The notes under the pieces: model-generated
What the model was told of the DNA's origin: nothing
The model's input: only the letters and a program-made list of their open reading frames with translations
Database searches by the model: none
Source of the DNA: Maratus speciosus
Lineage: Eukaryota > Arthropoda > Arachnida > Araneae > Salticidae
Assembly: GCA_963932465.1 (NCBI GenBank)
Contig: OZ010787.1
Coordinates: 18,989,936-19,053,935, forward strand
DNA length: 64,000 nucleotides
Direction of reading: 5' to 3'
Position numbers and translations under genes: made by a program
Shown: positions 34,866 through 45,467 of the stretch, one piece after another
How positions within the stretch are numbered: position 1 is the stretch's first letter
Layout of the letters: the number at the start of each line of letters is the position of its first letter

Positions 34866-36310
34866 GCCTCCAAAAATTTCAAAGCGATCTCCCTTTCTTA
34901 CTTTGAGACTGATTATGATCCTGACCATTTTTAAAAAATACAAATGAATTGGCTTAGAGAAAAAAAATTGCATTCGAATTCTTAATTAATAAGAAGAGGT
35001 GTTTTAGAATAATGACTTTCTGTTTCAGTTTTTCAATATTTACAAAGATGCTACTCTCTGTAATCATTCTTCTTACCAACATTTTAAAAAGTTTGACAAA
35101 ATCTTAGTTATAAAACTAGATAAACTGAAACTAATTCTGGTAGGGATTAAAAAGTAAATATTATATTAACCCTTAATGATGTAAATTTCCATCACCTTTT
35201 TATTTAATTTTTAATACATAAATTAAGTTCTTACAACCACTATATTTATATAGAAATATTAATCCTCTAAAAATTGCAAAAATATGCTACTAAATAAAGT
35301 TAAAAATCTATCTTAAGATTTCTGGTGTCTAATCCTTAATATAAAAATTAAAAACACAATTCTAAAAGAATAATTCATGCAGTTAAGGGCTAAAAAAATA
35401 TTTCCTGTAAATGTATTTCTATATCTGAATCAATTATTAATTAGACCCTAAAAATTTCAAAGCGTTCTCTCTCTCTTATTTTGCCGCCTGGTTATGATCC
35501 TGACCATTTAAAAAAAATACAAAGGAATTGACTTAGAAAAAAAAATGTGCATTAGAGTTCTTAATTCTTGATTAACATGAAAGGATGTTTCAGAATAATA
35601 ACGTTCTGTTTCAGTTTTTCAATATTTACAAAGATGCTACTCTTTGTAATCATTCTTTCTAGCGGTATTTTAAAAGATGCATAGAATCTTAGTTATAAAA
35701 CTAGATAAGCTGAAACCAATTCTGGTGGGGATTAAAAAGTAAATATTATATTAAAATTTTTTTCCTGTAAATATATTTCTATATCTGATTCATTTTTCAA
35801 TGCGTTATTGCATACGTACTTGCTATATTTGATATATCATACTGCATACTCATAAATCTTTGTACTTTACGCCAATTAGAAAATGAACTGACTAAGAAAA
35901 AATGGTTTTGAAGTTTTTAAACAGAATTGTTTTCAATATTCCAAAGATGCTTGTCTATGTATTATTTTCTATTGACAGGGCTGCTTCTTGCGGACTAGCG
36001 ACCTTTTTTTTTTTTTTTTTTTTTTTTTTTGTCTACCGCTGGTTCCAATTGAAAATAATATGCCTTGAAGATTAGTAGAAATCTGCCACGAAAATTACTG
36101 TTTTAAAATTGTAATACACAAAATAATAATCATCAGTGCAGCTCTATACTGAGCAGTATTTGTAAATCTTGGATGAATCTTAGTTATAAAACTTCAGCAA
36201 ATAAGATCAAAACTGGTGGGTCTTAAAAAATCAAGACTTTAACAAAAAAAAAAAAAAAGTTTATAAATTTATTTCTATATTTAAAAACTCTATTTTTCAT
36301 GCTTGAATGT
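34866..36310 (+). repeat. Tandem segmental duplication, two close copies and one diverged
   Basis: The phrase AAAAATTTCAAAGCG at 34870 and 35448 begins two copies that stay similar through TTATGATCCTGACCATTT, TTTCAATATTTACAAAGATG and GGATTAAAAAGTAAATATTA. Copy 1 carries the MITE 35170-35389 and copy 2 does not. A third, diverged copy starts near 35868 and includes a 27-base T run (36004-36030). Further diverged relatives occur near 44880-45140. Confidence 0.7.
35170..35389. mobile_element. TTAA MITE (220 bp) with a matching empty site at 35751
   Basis: The left end is TTAA (35166-35169) then CCCTTAATGATGTAAA. The right end, reverse-complemented, is CCCTTAACTGCATGAA, followed by CTAA (35390-35393), a one-base decay of TTAA. 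The duplicated neighbour reads AATATTATATTAAAATTTTT across the same point (TTAA at 35751-35754) without the insert. This independently defines the element's exact ends. Confidence 0.85.
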
Positions 36311-36403
36311 GTATGTGTTTGTAGTAATTTATATGTCTTTTTCTGGATTACATTCTATTATTATGTGATATATTTAATGTTGGTTTCAAATTCTTCCATT
36401 TAG

Positions 36404-36559
36404 GCATAGCTGCTAACTTTTACGCTTTTTTTTCCTTACCACTATTTTTGAACAGAAAAAAATTATCCTATTTGATCGCTGAAAATTTAGATTCAATAAG
36501 GCAAGTGTTTCTTTCCAAAAATAGTTGTAGGAAAAAAGCAAAAAACTTAGCAGCTATGC
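36404..36559. mobile_element. Palindromic MITE, complete copy (156 bp)
   Basis: The ends GCATAGCTGCTAACTTTT and AAAACTTAGCAGCTATGC are near-perfect inverse complements. The inner part (CCTATTTGATCGCTGAAAA...TTCAATAAGGCAAG) is also roughly palindromic. Fragments of the family lie at 12300-12415, 13530-13610, 16610-16705, 25520-25545, 32980-33120 and 43669-43822. Confidence 0.75.
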
Positions 36560-37161
36560 ATTTATGTATCATTTATTTTATTTGATATTGCAATGACTTT
36601 TTCTTCATAAAAAGAAGGAATAATGCATTCAAAAGTCGTAAGTGACAGCAAAAAAGGTTTGAAATAAGATACAATGTAATAAAAAAATATTTGTAAAAAC
36701 ACCGAGAAAATCAGGAATATTCAGATGCATACAATAAAGAGAAGTGAAAATTGATTATGAAAATATTTTAATTTTTTTTTTTTTTCGAAGAAATCATGTG
36801 TTAGATGTAATAAATATGACAGTGAAAAAAAAGTTTGCGATGTAAGAAGAAAAGCGATGCTTGAAGCAAAATATTTGTAAAATGGTTTTCTGAAACATAT
36901 TATTTACACAAGGTCATAGGAGGTTTATAGTAAATGAAATCTTTTATGAAAAAGCTAACCAAAGAATCAAAATAAGAAAAAGAAACTTTTCCCATAACTT
37001 TAGTTATTGGATAATACATATCAGATTAGATAATCGGGACAACATGAGCAATTTAAAGACTATAGTCAAAGAGATTTTCAAAATTCAGTATCACCTATAT
37101 TAATTATCTGGTTATTCTAAGCTGAAGCTCAGCACAAATTTAATTTTCTAGTTAAAATCAT
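36560..37161. other. AT-rich spacer, nothing recognised
   Basis: No gene or repeat boundary was seen. Confidence 0.4.
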
Positions 37162-37165
37162 TTAA

Positions 37166-37350
37166 CCCCTTGGGGACGAGCAACCGGTATTCGTGCCGCA
37201 TAAGTTGCTCAGAATCGGGGATTATTCACACCAGTAAAGTAACCAGTACCATCCGAGCATTTTCCCGATTCAATGAGGCAAAATTTTCTGTTTTAAAAAT
37301 CTAGTGACTAAAGATTAAAAATTCTGTAAAAGACGCTCGCCCCGAAGGGG
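37166..37350. mobile_element. TTAA-flanked MITE (185 bp), GC-rich ends
   Basis: TTAA lies at 37162-37165 and 37351-37354. The ends are CCCCTTGGGGACGAGC and, reverse-complemented, CCCCTTCGGGGCGAGC (14 of 16). A hairpin GAGCAAC...GTTGCTC follows the left end, as in the other short TTAA elements. Confidence 0.85.
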
Positions 37351-37478
37351 TTAAAGGATTAAAATCTAATAAATATTTACTAAATTTGAGTTTTGGCTAT
37401 TTATCGAACTTCAATAAAAGATTAGCAGTTCCATATTTTGGTAGAATGATGGAAAATATAAGTAGGATGAAGCAATCA

Positions 37479-38283
37479 CAGTCCTCCCCACTTAATTGGG
37501 TCACGGATAATCAAATAACCCGCTTATTCGAATAGAATCCTCCGGAACCGAAATTATTTCTATTGGTTGTATGTTATTTTTCCCGCTTAAACCAAATACA
37601 TATTACGAACTGTCCGCGCTTAATCGAATAACAACTATGTGACCGATGTTCAAAAATAGGCGCGGAAAGCACGTTTTAGCTGGAATTTCCTTCCATCTTT
37701 TGTCATTTTCGGTTCCTTTACGCAGAAAACAAAATTTCAGTTCTTCCTGCAATGATTTCGGCCGGCAGGTGTATAATGAATAGGTCAAATGATCTCCCCA
37801 CCATCACTCCTTGCTGTTAACCAGGCTTTAAGGACAATGCACTATCTCTTCGAGACTAGACAGGGTAGTTGTGATATTTAGCACTCATTCGAAAAATAAC
37901 TCGATATATACTCCTTTAAAATTCCACTTAAACAAACCCCTTTAAACGATTTTTTTAAGGCGGTATAAGCAACGTAAATTAGAAGTAGCAAAGTTTTGAC
38001 CAATTCAAACGAGCTGCATTAAGTGTGATGTAAACCATATAAATGTATGTACTGACATTAAATTAATACGTATTTACTTTATATTAGCATTTCTATTTAT
38101 TTTAGTTTATGTTATTCTATTAACGATTTTATTATGGTGTTAATTAAATATACCGTAGATGGTCATTTTGCCTTTTTATTACGCATTAAATATTACAGTT
38201 ATGATTCCCCGTTTAATCAAATACACCGCTTAATCGAATATTATTTCTGGAACCGTCAATATTCGTTTAAACGGGAGCGACTG
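37479..38283. mobile_element. Tigger/pogo-like MITE (805 bp)
   Basis: The left end is CAGTCCTCCCCACTTAATTG and the right end, reverse-complemented, CAGTCGCTCCCGTTTAAACG. Subterminal phrases such as CGCTTAATCGAATA recur near both ends (37614 and 38227). CAGTC...TTAATCGAATA termini are typical of Tigger-like elements. The expected TA target is not preserved at either end. The 61-codon minus-strand frame at 37603-37788 has no recognisable transposase motif. Confidence 0.5.
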
Positions 38284-38431
38284 TTTTACAAATGCTTCAT
38301 CAGTGATACCTTTTTAGGTGCGTTCGTAGTTATATAAATGCGTAGCACCTATAGTCATCGTCTGGTTTGTCCATCTGTCCGCATATAACAGCACAAAAAC
38401 TACCCAACCGAATGGTTTGAAATTTAACATA

Positions 38432-40064
38432 TAGGGTAGATGTGCCAGTAATGGACACCCTTAAGGAATTTCTTTTAAAATTGTTTTTTAATTAATATTT
38501 ATAATTATTATATTCCAGTTTTTTTTCAATATTATATTAATCTATCAACAATATTTAACCATTCTTATACCCTCATTTCCCACTATGAATCGAAATTTAA
38601 TTTTAACTAACAGAAATATATCAAAACACCCAAAAGCCCAGTTATGGACACCCTCTGTTCAAGTAATGGTCACCCCATAAAAAGTAATAAACATGATTGT
38701 TTTTGACTGTATTTAGAACCAGAATTTAATGAATACGTACTAATGAAACAAAATAGTTATTTTTAAATAAATTTAACAATTAGGATACCAGTAATTAATA
38801 AAATATTTGTGATAATCATTTACTGTTTGCATCAATTATTGTAATAATCAGAAGAACGATGTTTTAATTATTTTAGATGGATAGTTTAAAATACTAAATA
38901 TCAGGCAATTACAGCTATCAAATTATTGAAACAGTGGGGGATTTAAAATGTAATTAAAAAATAGTTTTGGAATATTAGTGTTTAGTTTTGTCTCACTATT
39001 TTTAACAATTAATCTTCCAGAGACTATTTGATATATCATTTATAATAATTAATATTACAAATATGAAAGAAATGATATTGTGAGTTGAATATTTTAAATA
39101 CTAAAAAAAAATAATTTCAAAATAAAACTGTAGAACTCTGATGTTTGAGGCCACTGATCTATCTGCATATTTATTAGTTTCGTGAATATTACCTATAACT
39201 TTCATTACTATTACATTTTTTTTCTTTGTCAGAGGTGAATAAGGAAACATTTAAGACAGAAAATAGATTTTTAATAGCTTCTGTAACTTGATTGTTTTTC
39301 TTTAAACGAGGAGGGATTAATCCCTAGGAGCCCCTATTTGACTGTGCTCTTAAACAATATTTTCTGCTTCCTGGCTGGTTTGATTGCCAGATTATAAAAT
39401 ATGCAAGGTATATATATACATTTAAAAGAAAAAAAAAAGAATAAAATATTGAAATTTTATTCATCACATAAAATAACTTAAAAGTAGCTATTTATACAAT
39501 TTTTGGTGTTCTTACATTTTGGTAAGTATAATTTAAAAATTAAATTTGATTATTTAGGTTTGCAGTTAAGTCAGAATATTTTATGCACTATAAACATTAC
39601 TAAAATTGCATTTTTAGCAATGTCTACATGGGGTGTCCATTACTGGAAAATGACTAATTAACCATCCCAGTAATGGGCACCCCCTCTTAAAACCTTAAAA
39701 ATAAATGAAATTTTGTAAATGGCCGTTAGTATATAAAATTCTAAGTTTTCTATTGCTACTCAAACAAAAACGCTCAAATTTTGCAAGAAAATAAATAATA
39801 TATAAATTAATTAAACGAAGCCAGCTCTTAGCCTCTTCATTAAGGTTTTGACAGAAAAACAGCGAAACTTTGAAACATTATTTTCTGCTTCCTGATTGGT
39901 TTGATTAAAAGTGTCAACAATAACCCAGTTTTATAAAACATGCAAGGGGGAATTATAAAAAAAAAAATTAAAGCTAAATATTTATTAGTTATTTTTTTAT
40001 GAACCAAAAACATCAAGGGGTGTCGGTTACTGGAAGGGTGTCCATTACTGGCACATCTACCCTA
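38432..40064. mobile_element. TA-flanked TIR element with CAGTAATGGACACCC repeats (1633 bp)
   Basis: The ends are at least 27 bp of perfect inverse complement (left TAGGGTAGATGTGCCAGTAA and onward), each preceded by TA. Inside, the phrase (C)AGTAATGG(A/G)CACCCC or its complement recurs at about 38639, 38663, 39627, 39666 and 40018. No open reading frame is left. The TA flank and short repeated subterminal sites fit a Tc1/mariner/pogo-type non-autonomous element. The very good TIR conservation suggests recent activity. Confidence 0.8.
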
Positions 40065-40445
40065 TAATCTTTGCAGAATTTTGTCGAGCCATTCCAAATT
40101 TTTAGGAAATCTAATCAAAACTTAAAAAGGTATTAATAAAAGTTTTCTCTATTCTGTTAAATCCTATCATATATAATTAATTAAATGATATCCAATGATA
40201 GGTAATGAATCTAGGTTGCCATGGTGATTACGTCATATTTAAGATGGAGACATATTATTTCCGCATTACTGAATTTAATATATATAATCGTAATAAATGT
40301 TGTATTTCTGCATTTTTTCATAAGAATGCAACAACTATTGCACCAAGACCTAGTTATAGTAGAACGCACCTCATTTGTCATGTTTGACGTACAATTTCCG
40401 ACTTGTTTTTCTTTATTTTTAATATTTTACTAGTCTTATGCTTAT
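40065..40445. other. Spacer, no gene
   Basis: Two overlapping open frames of 60-70 codons (40205-40433) have no recognisable motif. Confidence 0.35.
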
Positions 40446-40540
40446 TTAACACGTTAAGCGTCACGTCAGTCACCGGTGACTGACACTGAACTTTCCGTTT
40501 AAAACACGTCGTTCACCGATGACTGACGGTCTAAAATATG
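40446..40540. mobile_element. Left end of a TTAA MITE with CACCGGTG palindromes
   Basis: TTAA (40446-40449) is followed by CACGTTAAGCGTCACG, the palindrome GTCAGTCACCGGTGACTGAC and GAACTTTCCGTTTAAA. The element at 59179-59335 has the same start, so the family is clear. No matching right end follows within a similar distance. The TTAA at 41262 is preceded by a different terminus (AGTACAAAGGG). The copy is therefore truncated or disrupted. Confidence 0.6.
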
Positions 40541-40694
40541 ATATAAAACTAAAAATATATATATTGTTTTAAGTAATTACTGAAAATTTATTTAAAATTT
40601 ACTTACCATTTATTTATTACAGTATTATATTTTCCTAACCATTACTTAAAACATTGTAAATTTTTCAGCTTCAGTGTCAGTCACCTACTATTAA

Positions 40695-40726
<32 letters not shown>

Positions 40727-41495
40727 TTTAGCTGGCTTTGAGTTGAATTTTTCTATGCATTACTGAATCTCATTAAAGAAATAATAAATTTAGATCTTTA
40801 CTACAAAGAGGCTTCAAAATGGTTTAATCTGTAATTAGCTTCTATCCAAGATTCCATGGAAGCCGTATTAGAGATTGGGGGCTTTTTCCTTTAAAGCATA
40901 CCTACTGTGAAAACGTCATTTTGCATTAAAATTACATTCCAATAAATATATATTTTTTAAAACAAACATGAATAAGACTTCAAACAAACTAAAACTAAAG
41001 CAAACACCAATAGATTGAAAAGTGTGAAAGTAAAATCAACCTGTAAAATTTAAACAGAGAAAACATTATGGGGCAATACATTGAACTTGCATTAAATTTA
41101 CTCTTTTGAAATTTTATTTTTAAAGAGTATTCAAATGATTGCATTAAAAATATGTACTTTGCAATGAATAATAAATGTTTATGTATTCCTCTTGCTTCAC
41201 TGAGGGAGACTTTGGGAGCCGTTCAATTGTATAACTTTTAAATAGTCTGGAGTACAAAGGGTTAAATAACAAATCTTTCCCTCAAAGACTAGAATTTCTC
41301 TTTCAGAAAACACCAACGATTTCAAAATAATATATATAAGTTTTATGCAAGAATTCTTCAATAAAGAATGATATATAAATTATACAGAAAGCATAAATGA
41401 GATTTTAATGTTGATCGATTTAAGTTATTATTAATAAGTAAAATATCAAGTAGCTTCCGTTTGCTTGAAATTTCGAAACCTACTACGTCCGTCAA
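40541..41495. other. AT-rich DNA with an (AT)n microsatellite at 40700-40726
   Basis: No gene is recognised. A lone TTAA terminus reading AGTACAAAGGG/TTAA lies at 41250-41265. A TTGGGAGCCGTTCAATTG patch at 41213-41230 is slightly GC-richer. Confidence 0.4.
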
Positions 41496-41833
41496 TAATC
41501 TACAAACGAGCGAAACAGCACCGAAAACTGGCGATATGAGGCAATTAAAATAATAAAACTTTGTAAAAAATCACCATAAAATTAAAACAAAACACAGGAC
41601 GCGTTTCGAGCTAAAAACATAACAGCTCGTCATCAGCTAAGCATGCACGTGTCCGAAAACGAACAAGTTCAAAAATGAACTGTTCATTTTTGAACTTGTT
41701 CGTTTTCGGACACGTGTATGCTTAGCTGATGACGAGCTGTTATGTTTTTAGCTCGAAACGCGTCCTGTGTTTTGTTTTAATTTTATGGTGATTTTTTACA
41801 AAGTTTTATTATTTTAATTAATCTACAAACGAG
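41496..41833. mobile_element. Young palindromic retroelement-like insert with hammerhead-like cores in both arms
   Basis: A 15-bp direct repeat TAATCTACAAACGAG flanks the insert (41496-41510 and 41819-41833), as expected of target-primed retrotransposition. The arms 41543-41679 and 41683-41819 are inverse complements at 136 of 137 positions, with a 3-base spacer. Each arm holds CTGATGA, a five-base helix II strand GAGCT, an 11-base loop, AGCTC, GAAA and CGCGTC. On the plus strand this is 41726-41764, and on the minus strand 41636-41598. Penelope-like elements carry hammerhead ribozymes in terminal repeats that may be inverted, so a terminal relic of such an element is my best guess. Confidence 0.6.
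41726..41764 (+). ncRNA. Hammerhead-ribozyme-like motif (type I order of boxes)
   Basis: Box 1 CTGATGA spans 41726-41732. Helix II is GAGCT (41734-41738) with AGCTC (41750-41754). Box 2 GAAA spans 41755-41758. The minimal helix III would be AC/GU, and GTC (41762-41764) is the expected cleavage triplet. One extra C follows CTGATGA and helix I is weak (about 3 bp), so activity is uncertain. A mirror copy lies on the minus strand at 41598-41636. Confidence 0.45.
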
Positions 41834-42680
41834 TTTATATATATATATATATATATATATTTCTTTTTTTTTAACCCAAGTTCCTAAAAAGTATAAATTT
41901 TAATAGTTTTTGTTTACTTGAGCTAAGGAAACTCAACTTTTTATTATTCTCCAGTCGCAGTTATAGGTATTATAGAATTACCATTGCTACAAAAATCGCC
42001 TGCGATAATATAAAGTTTGGCATCTCTAGTGTCTGTCAAATCAAATCGACTGAACATTCCGAACTTAACAATCTAGGAAAATATTATGATTTAAAATTTC
42101 CATGCACTGCATTAGAAGCTCAAAACGTATTCTGGTGTGACAAATAGGCCAAAGAATAATCTAAGCCTATAAATCTATTGGGTTCATTGGATTCATTCAT
42201 AAATTCACTGGATAGAAATTTGTCGACATGTGAAGAAAATTCCTTTACAGTTATTAACTATTTACTTAAAAATTTAAACACTCTTCGCCTCTTACAATTG
42301 TAACATTATCAGCTAAGGGACGTGTTTCTTGCTTGAAAGGGTAAAAATGTAGTTAAAAAAGCAAATTAGCAAATACTAACTTTTTGTATCCACATATTAT
42401 CTATTTATTATAATTGAAAATTTGTCACATTAAAACATTAGCAGTGGTTAATAAAAAAAATTACAATTTTCTTCTTTTTCATATCCTAAAATGTTTCTCT
42501 AGTACAGAACTCGAATATTTTTTACGACAAATAATTTGTCATTTTTTTTCAGCCCCCTTGGTTTGTCCTTCTAAAACATTCCTTATATCCCGTTTATTAT
42601 AATAAAATGGAATCAATTTCCCTTCAAATGAAAACTTTAGGGCCCTTCCCGATAAAAAAAAATTGCTGGCTATGTAGCTG
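41834..42680. other. AT-rich DNA with a (TA)n microsatellite at 41836-41860
   Basis: No gene recognised. The 62-codon frame at 42414-42602 has no motif. Confidence 0.4.
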
Positions 42681-42689
42681 TGTGCTACA

Positions 42690-43160
42690 CATTAACACAT
42701 TAGCAGTCTATGCCAAAAGCAGTGTTTTATCCCTAAAAGAACAGAACTACCGATATAAACAGCAAACTGAATAACGAGTGTAAGCTGCTTAAGACCAATT
42801 TCGGTGGATTAAAACAACGCATAAACTCACCTTTCCCCTTACTTAATCGGATGAAGAAAAGATACTTCTTGCCTCCTGACCTCTAGCTTTCCTGGAGAAA
42901 TGTCATCTCCTTACTCAGAAGACACCTATAAAAGATCGTCTGCTTCTTCTCCTGGGCCATTGGGAGTAGGGATTGAAAGGGATATGCAGACGATCCCCTG
43001 ATTTATTGCAACCGAGGACACTCTGAAGGGAAACCACAATCGTGGATCATTTTCTAATACAGGAAATCAGTCCCCCAGGCTACTTGATCCACCCCGCGTA
43101 TTACATAGTCTCTGCAAATACTTATTTTGTCCTTGCAATAATACCGGTAGCTGATGAGGG
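42690..43160 (+). promoter_or_regulatory. GC-richer single-copy island with a TATAAAAG box
   Basis: About 450 bp have markedly higher GC than the flanks and no partner in the window. TATAAAAG lies at 42927-42934. About 25-30 bases downstream comes GGGCCATTGGG, where an initiator would be expected, but no convincing open frame follows. A promoter, an enhancer or a conserved non-coding element are all possible. This is inference from composition and one motif. Confidence 0.25.
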
Positions 43161-43668
43161 TTCCTAAAGTATGTTATGCATTCCCTGGATTACTTCTAAA
43201 TATTTACTCATGACTTTGGAAAAAGGTAATTATAACTCTAAGCTTTGATATATAAGAGTCGTGAGAAAATTATCTTATATTTTTATCGTGTTTGTTTTGA
43301 AAGGGAGGAATACCTGGAATTTTATGAACTTTTTTATTTCCTTTAAATTTTCGCTATTTTCCCTTCTAATGTGGAAATTCAGGCTTTTTTATTTTCCTAA
43401 ACAAATATTGTGCTCAGAAGAGACAATGAATGGATATATTTTTAATTTTTTTTTTCAATTTAATTGGTACACAGTGGGAAAGTAAAATTATCATGGAATT
43501 TTTCTAAATTAAAGAATATTAATGTATATTTTTCTTTTTTAATTTTTTTCTTCTATATTACTGCTGTTAATAATTTTAATGTTATTATCATTGCTATCAC
43601 TTACAGATAGGTACATGTAATCAATATATAATAATTTTAAAAGTATTTTATTAAAATTATAACAGGGT
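43161..43668. other. AT-rich spacer, nothing recognised
   Basis: A 74-codon phenylalanine-rich frame (43261-43485) is a product of T-rich composition. Confidence 0.4.
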
Positions 43669-43822
43669 TTGTACGGACCTTGAATTTGAGTACCGCTATT
43701 TACAAATAGTAATCTTCGCCTTATTTAATCGCAGAATTTGAAATAATTTTCCTCTATTAAATAACGCAAAGATTACTATTTGGAAATATAGTAACTCAAA
43801 TTCAAAGATCGTACGAGCCTTG
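43669..43822. mobile_element. Palindromic MITE copy (about 154 bp)
   Basis: GTTTGTACGGACCTTGAATT and CAAATAGTAATCTTCGCC on the left are mirrored by GCAAAGATTACTATTTGG and AATTCAAAGATCGTACGAGC on the right. The inner core CTTATTTAATCGCAGAA faces CTATTAAATAACG. It shares its core with the family complete at 36404-36559, but its outer ends differ. Confidence 0.65.
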
Positions 43823-44285
43823 TATAATGAAGAATATCGAAATAAAAATAAGCCTTTTTTAAAATTAGCTATCAAAATTATGAATAGCTCAACATAGGTG
43901 GAAATATTCGAATGACAGGATAATATAGAAGAAGTGAACAGTATTTTATATCAAGTCATTTATAATACTTATTGCATATTATTTACCTACAGTTTTTAAA
44001 AGAAAATTTCACTGTGTATTATTAATAAATAATTGTTCTATGATCTACTTTAAAATTTACATGAATTTCGCAGGGGACAGTTTTAAAGGCGTATTGACCC
44101 TAGCCCTTTCCCCAGTAATGCAACGATTTAGAGAGGAAAATGTTGCCACTCAAACTGTTCGTAGAATTTGCTATAATTTTTTCCATTTTTCTTACAGTGT
44201 GTGTGACCTTCTGAATTGCAGTCAAGTCACAATTATATATATATTTTTTCATTTTAAACGTATTAGTATTCATACAAAATAAATC
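43823..44285. other. Spacer, no gene recognised
   Basis: An 80-codon frame (44040-44282) includes a short GC-richer piece (44068-44165) but no motif that I recognise. Confidence 0.35.
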
Positions 44286-44289
44286 TCAG

Positions 44290-44690
44290 TATTATAAAAC
44301 TTCTGTCTAGACGCGATATCCCAAAAAAGTCTCAAGAGAGATGAGATTGGCAGAAAAAAAGCATCAGTGAGAGCAAATCACTTAGGAGCCCGTTTAGGCT
44401 GCGGATTAAAAGACTCGCTGTTATCTAAACACTCGTCATAGCCCCTGGTTGCATTTTCTATGGATACAGAAGAGGGATTATTAGACCTTTCATAACTGCA
44501 ACCCCTCAGGAAGGCCTGTGCCACGCGATAACGTAACTGCCTCCAAGTCCAGATACGGGGGTGTTTTTTTCCTCTCGCACGATCTATGTTTGCTGGGAAA
44601 CTAGTTGTAAAGGATACACGGAGGGAAAAGTCGATGCCTGAGGCTATACGATTTCCGGAAGAAGTTTTATGAACATTTTGGGGATCAGGG
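44290..44690. other. GC-richer single-copy island
   Basis: About 400 bp, including CTTAGGAGCCCGTTTAGGCTG and GAAGGCCTGTGCCACGCGAT, contrast with the AT-rich context. No frame stays open for more than about 50 codons. Together with 42690-43160 it may represent non-coding conserved DNA of a nearby gene. Confidence 0.25.
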
Positions 44691-45463
44691 TTTTAATCAA
44701 AGCGGTATTTGAAAGAGTAGAGAAACTATGTTGACATACATTAAATGGTTTTGTGGCAAGTTTTTCTCTAAACTGGTATTATAAAGAATGTAAGATCAGT
44801 GTTACATATTTTCTGTTCTGTTTTTTCATGTTATTTTAATTGAAATGTGTATATATTTATTTATAAATTCTTAAAATTTACCCAAATTAAAAAATCAACT
44901 GAAAAAACCTTTGACGCTAGAATTTTTTAAGTAATAAAAGGGGATATTTCAGAATAACGGTATACTGATTCTGATTTTCAATATTTTAAAATGCTAGTTC
45001 TCCATTCATTCAGTTTAGCAGCATTTGTAAATCTCTACTGAATCTTAGTTGTCTTTTTTAGTATAAAACATGAGAAAATTAGACTTTTCCTAGCGCGAAT
45101 TAAAAAGTACAGATTATTAGTAATACTTTTTATAATGATTTTTTTTTCCTGTCTAGGCATGAATCAGAACACAGTATTGAAGTAGTAAATGAAATTACAA
45201 AATAAATCGTTTTAAGCTGTTATTTGCATTGAACTGAAATTGTATCACATTAAATTCCATATATTTAAATGAAGTGTGTAAAAAAATAAATGAAATAATA
45301 GATAAATAAAAACTGCTCAATCCTGACAATAAAGGCTTGTTTTTTCTGGCGTATTTCAGGTTACATATTATTGTACAATTCATTCTATATTTGAAGACTC
45401 CATTTTCAAAGCATTAAGGTATTTTCAACGTATTCGGAACAATTTTTAAAAAAATTGTAAATT
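44691..45463. repeat. Diverged relatives of the 34.9-kb and 52.9-kb repeats
   Basis: The segment 44940-45110 repeats phrases of the 34866-35800 duplication (CAGAATAACG...TTTTCAATATTT, GAATCTTAGTTG, GAATTAAAAAGTA). The segment 45210-45370 (AAATAAAAACTGCTCAATCCTGA...TTTTTTCTGG) matches 52890-53060 in the same orientation. The copies are old. Confidence 0.5.
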
Positions 45464-45467
45464 TTAA

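Noticed and set aside
40446..41265. A possible 812-bp TTAA element between TTAA at 40446 and at 41262
   Set aside because: The two termini (CACGTTAAGCGTCACG and CCCTTTGTACTCCAGA) do not match each other, so only the left end is annotated.
42927..42934. A definite promoter at TATAAAAG
   Set aside because: One TATA-like word in AT-rich DNA is weak evidence. It is kept only as a low-confidence regulatory candidate.
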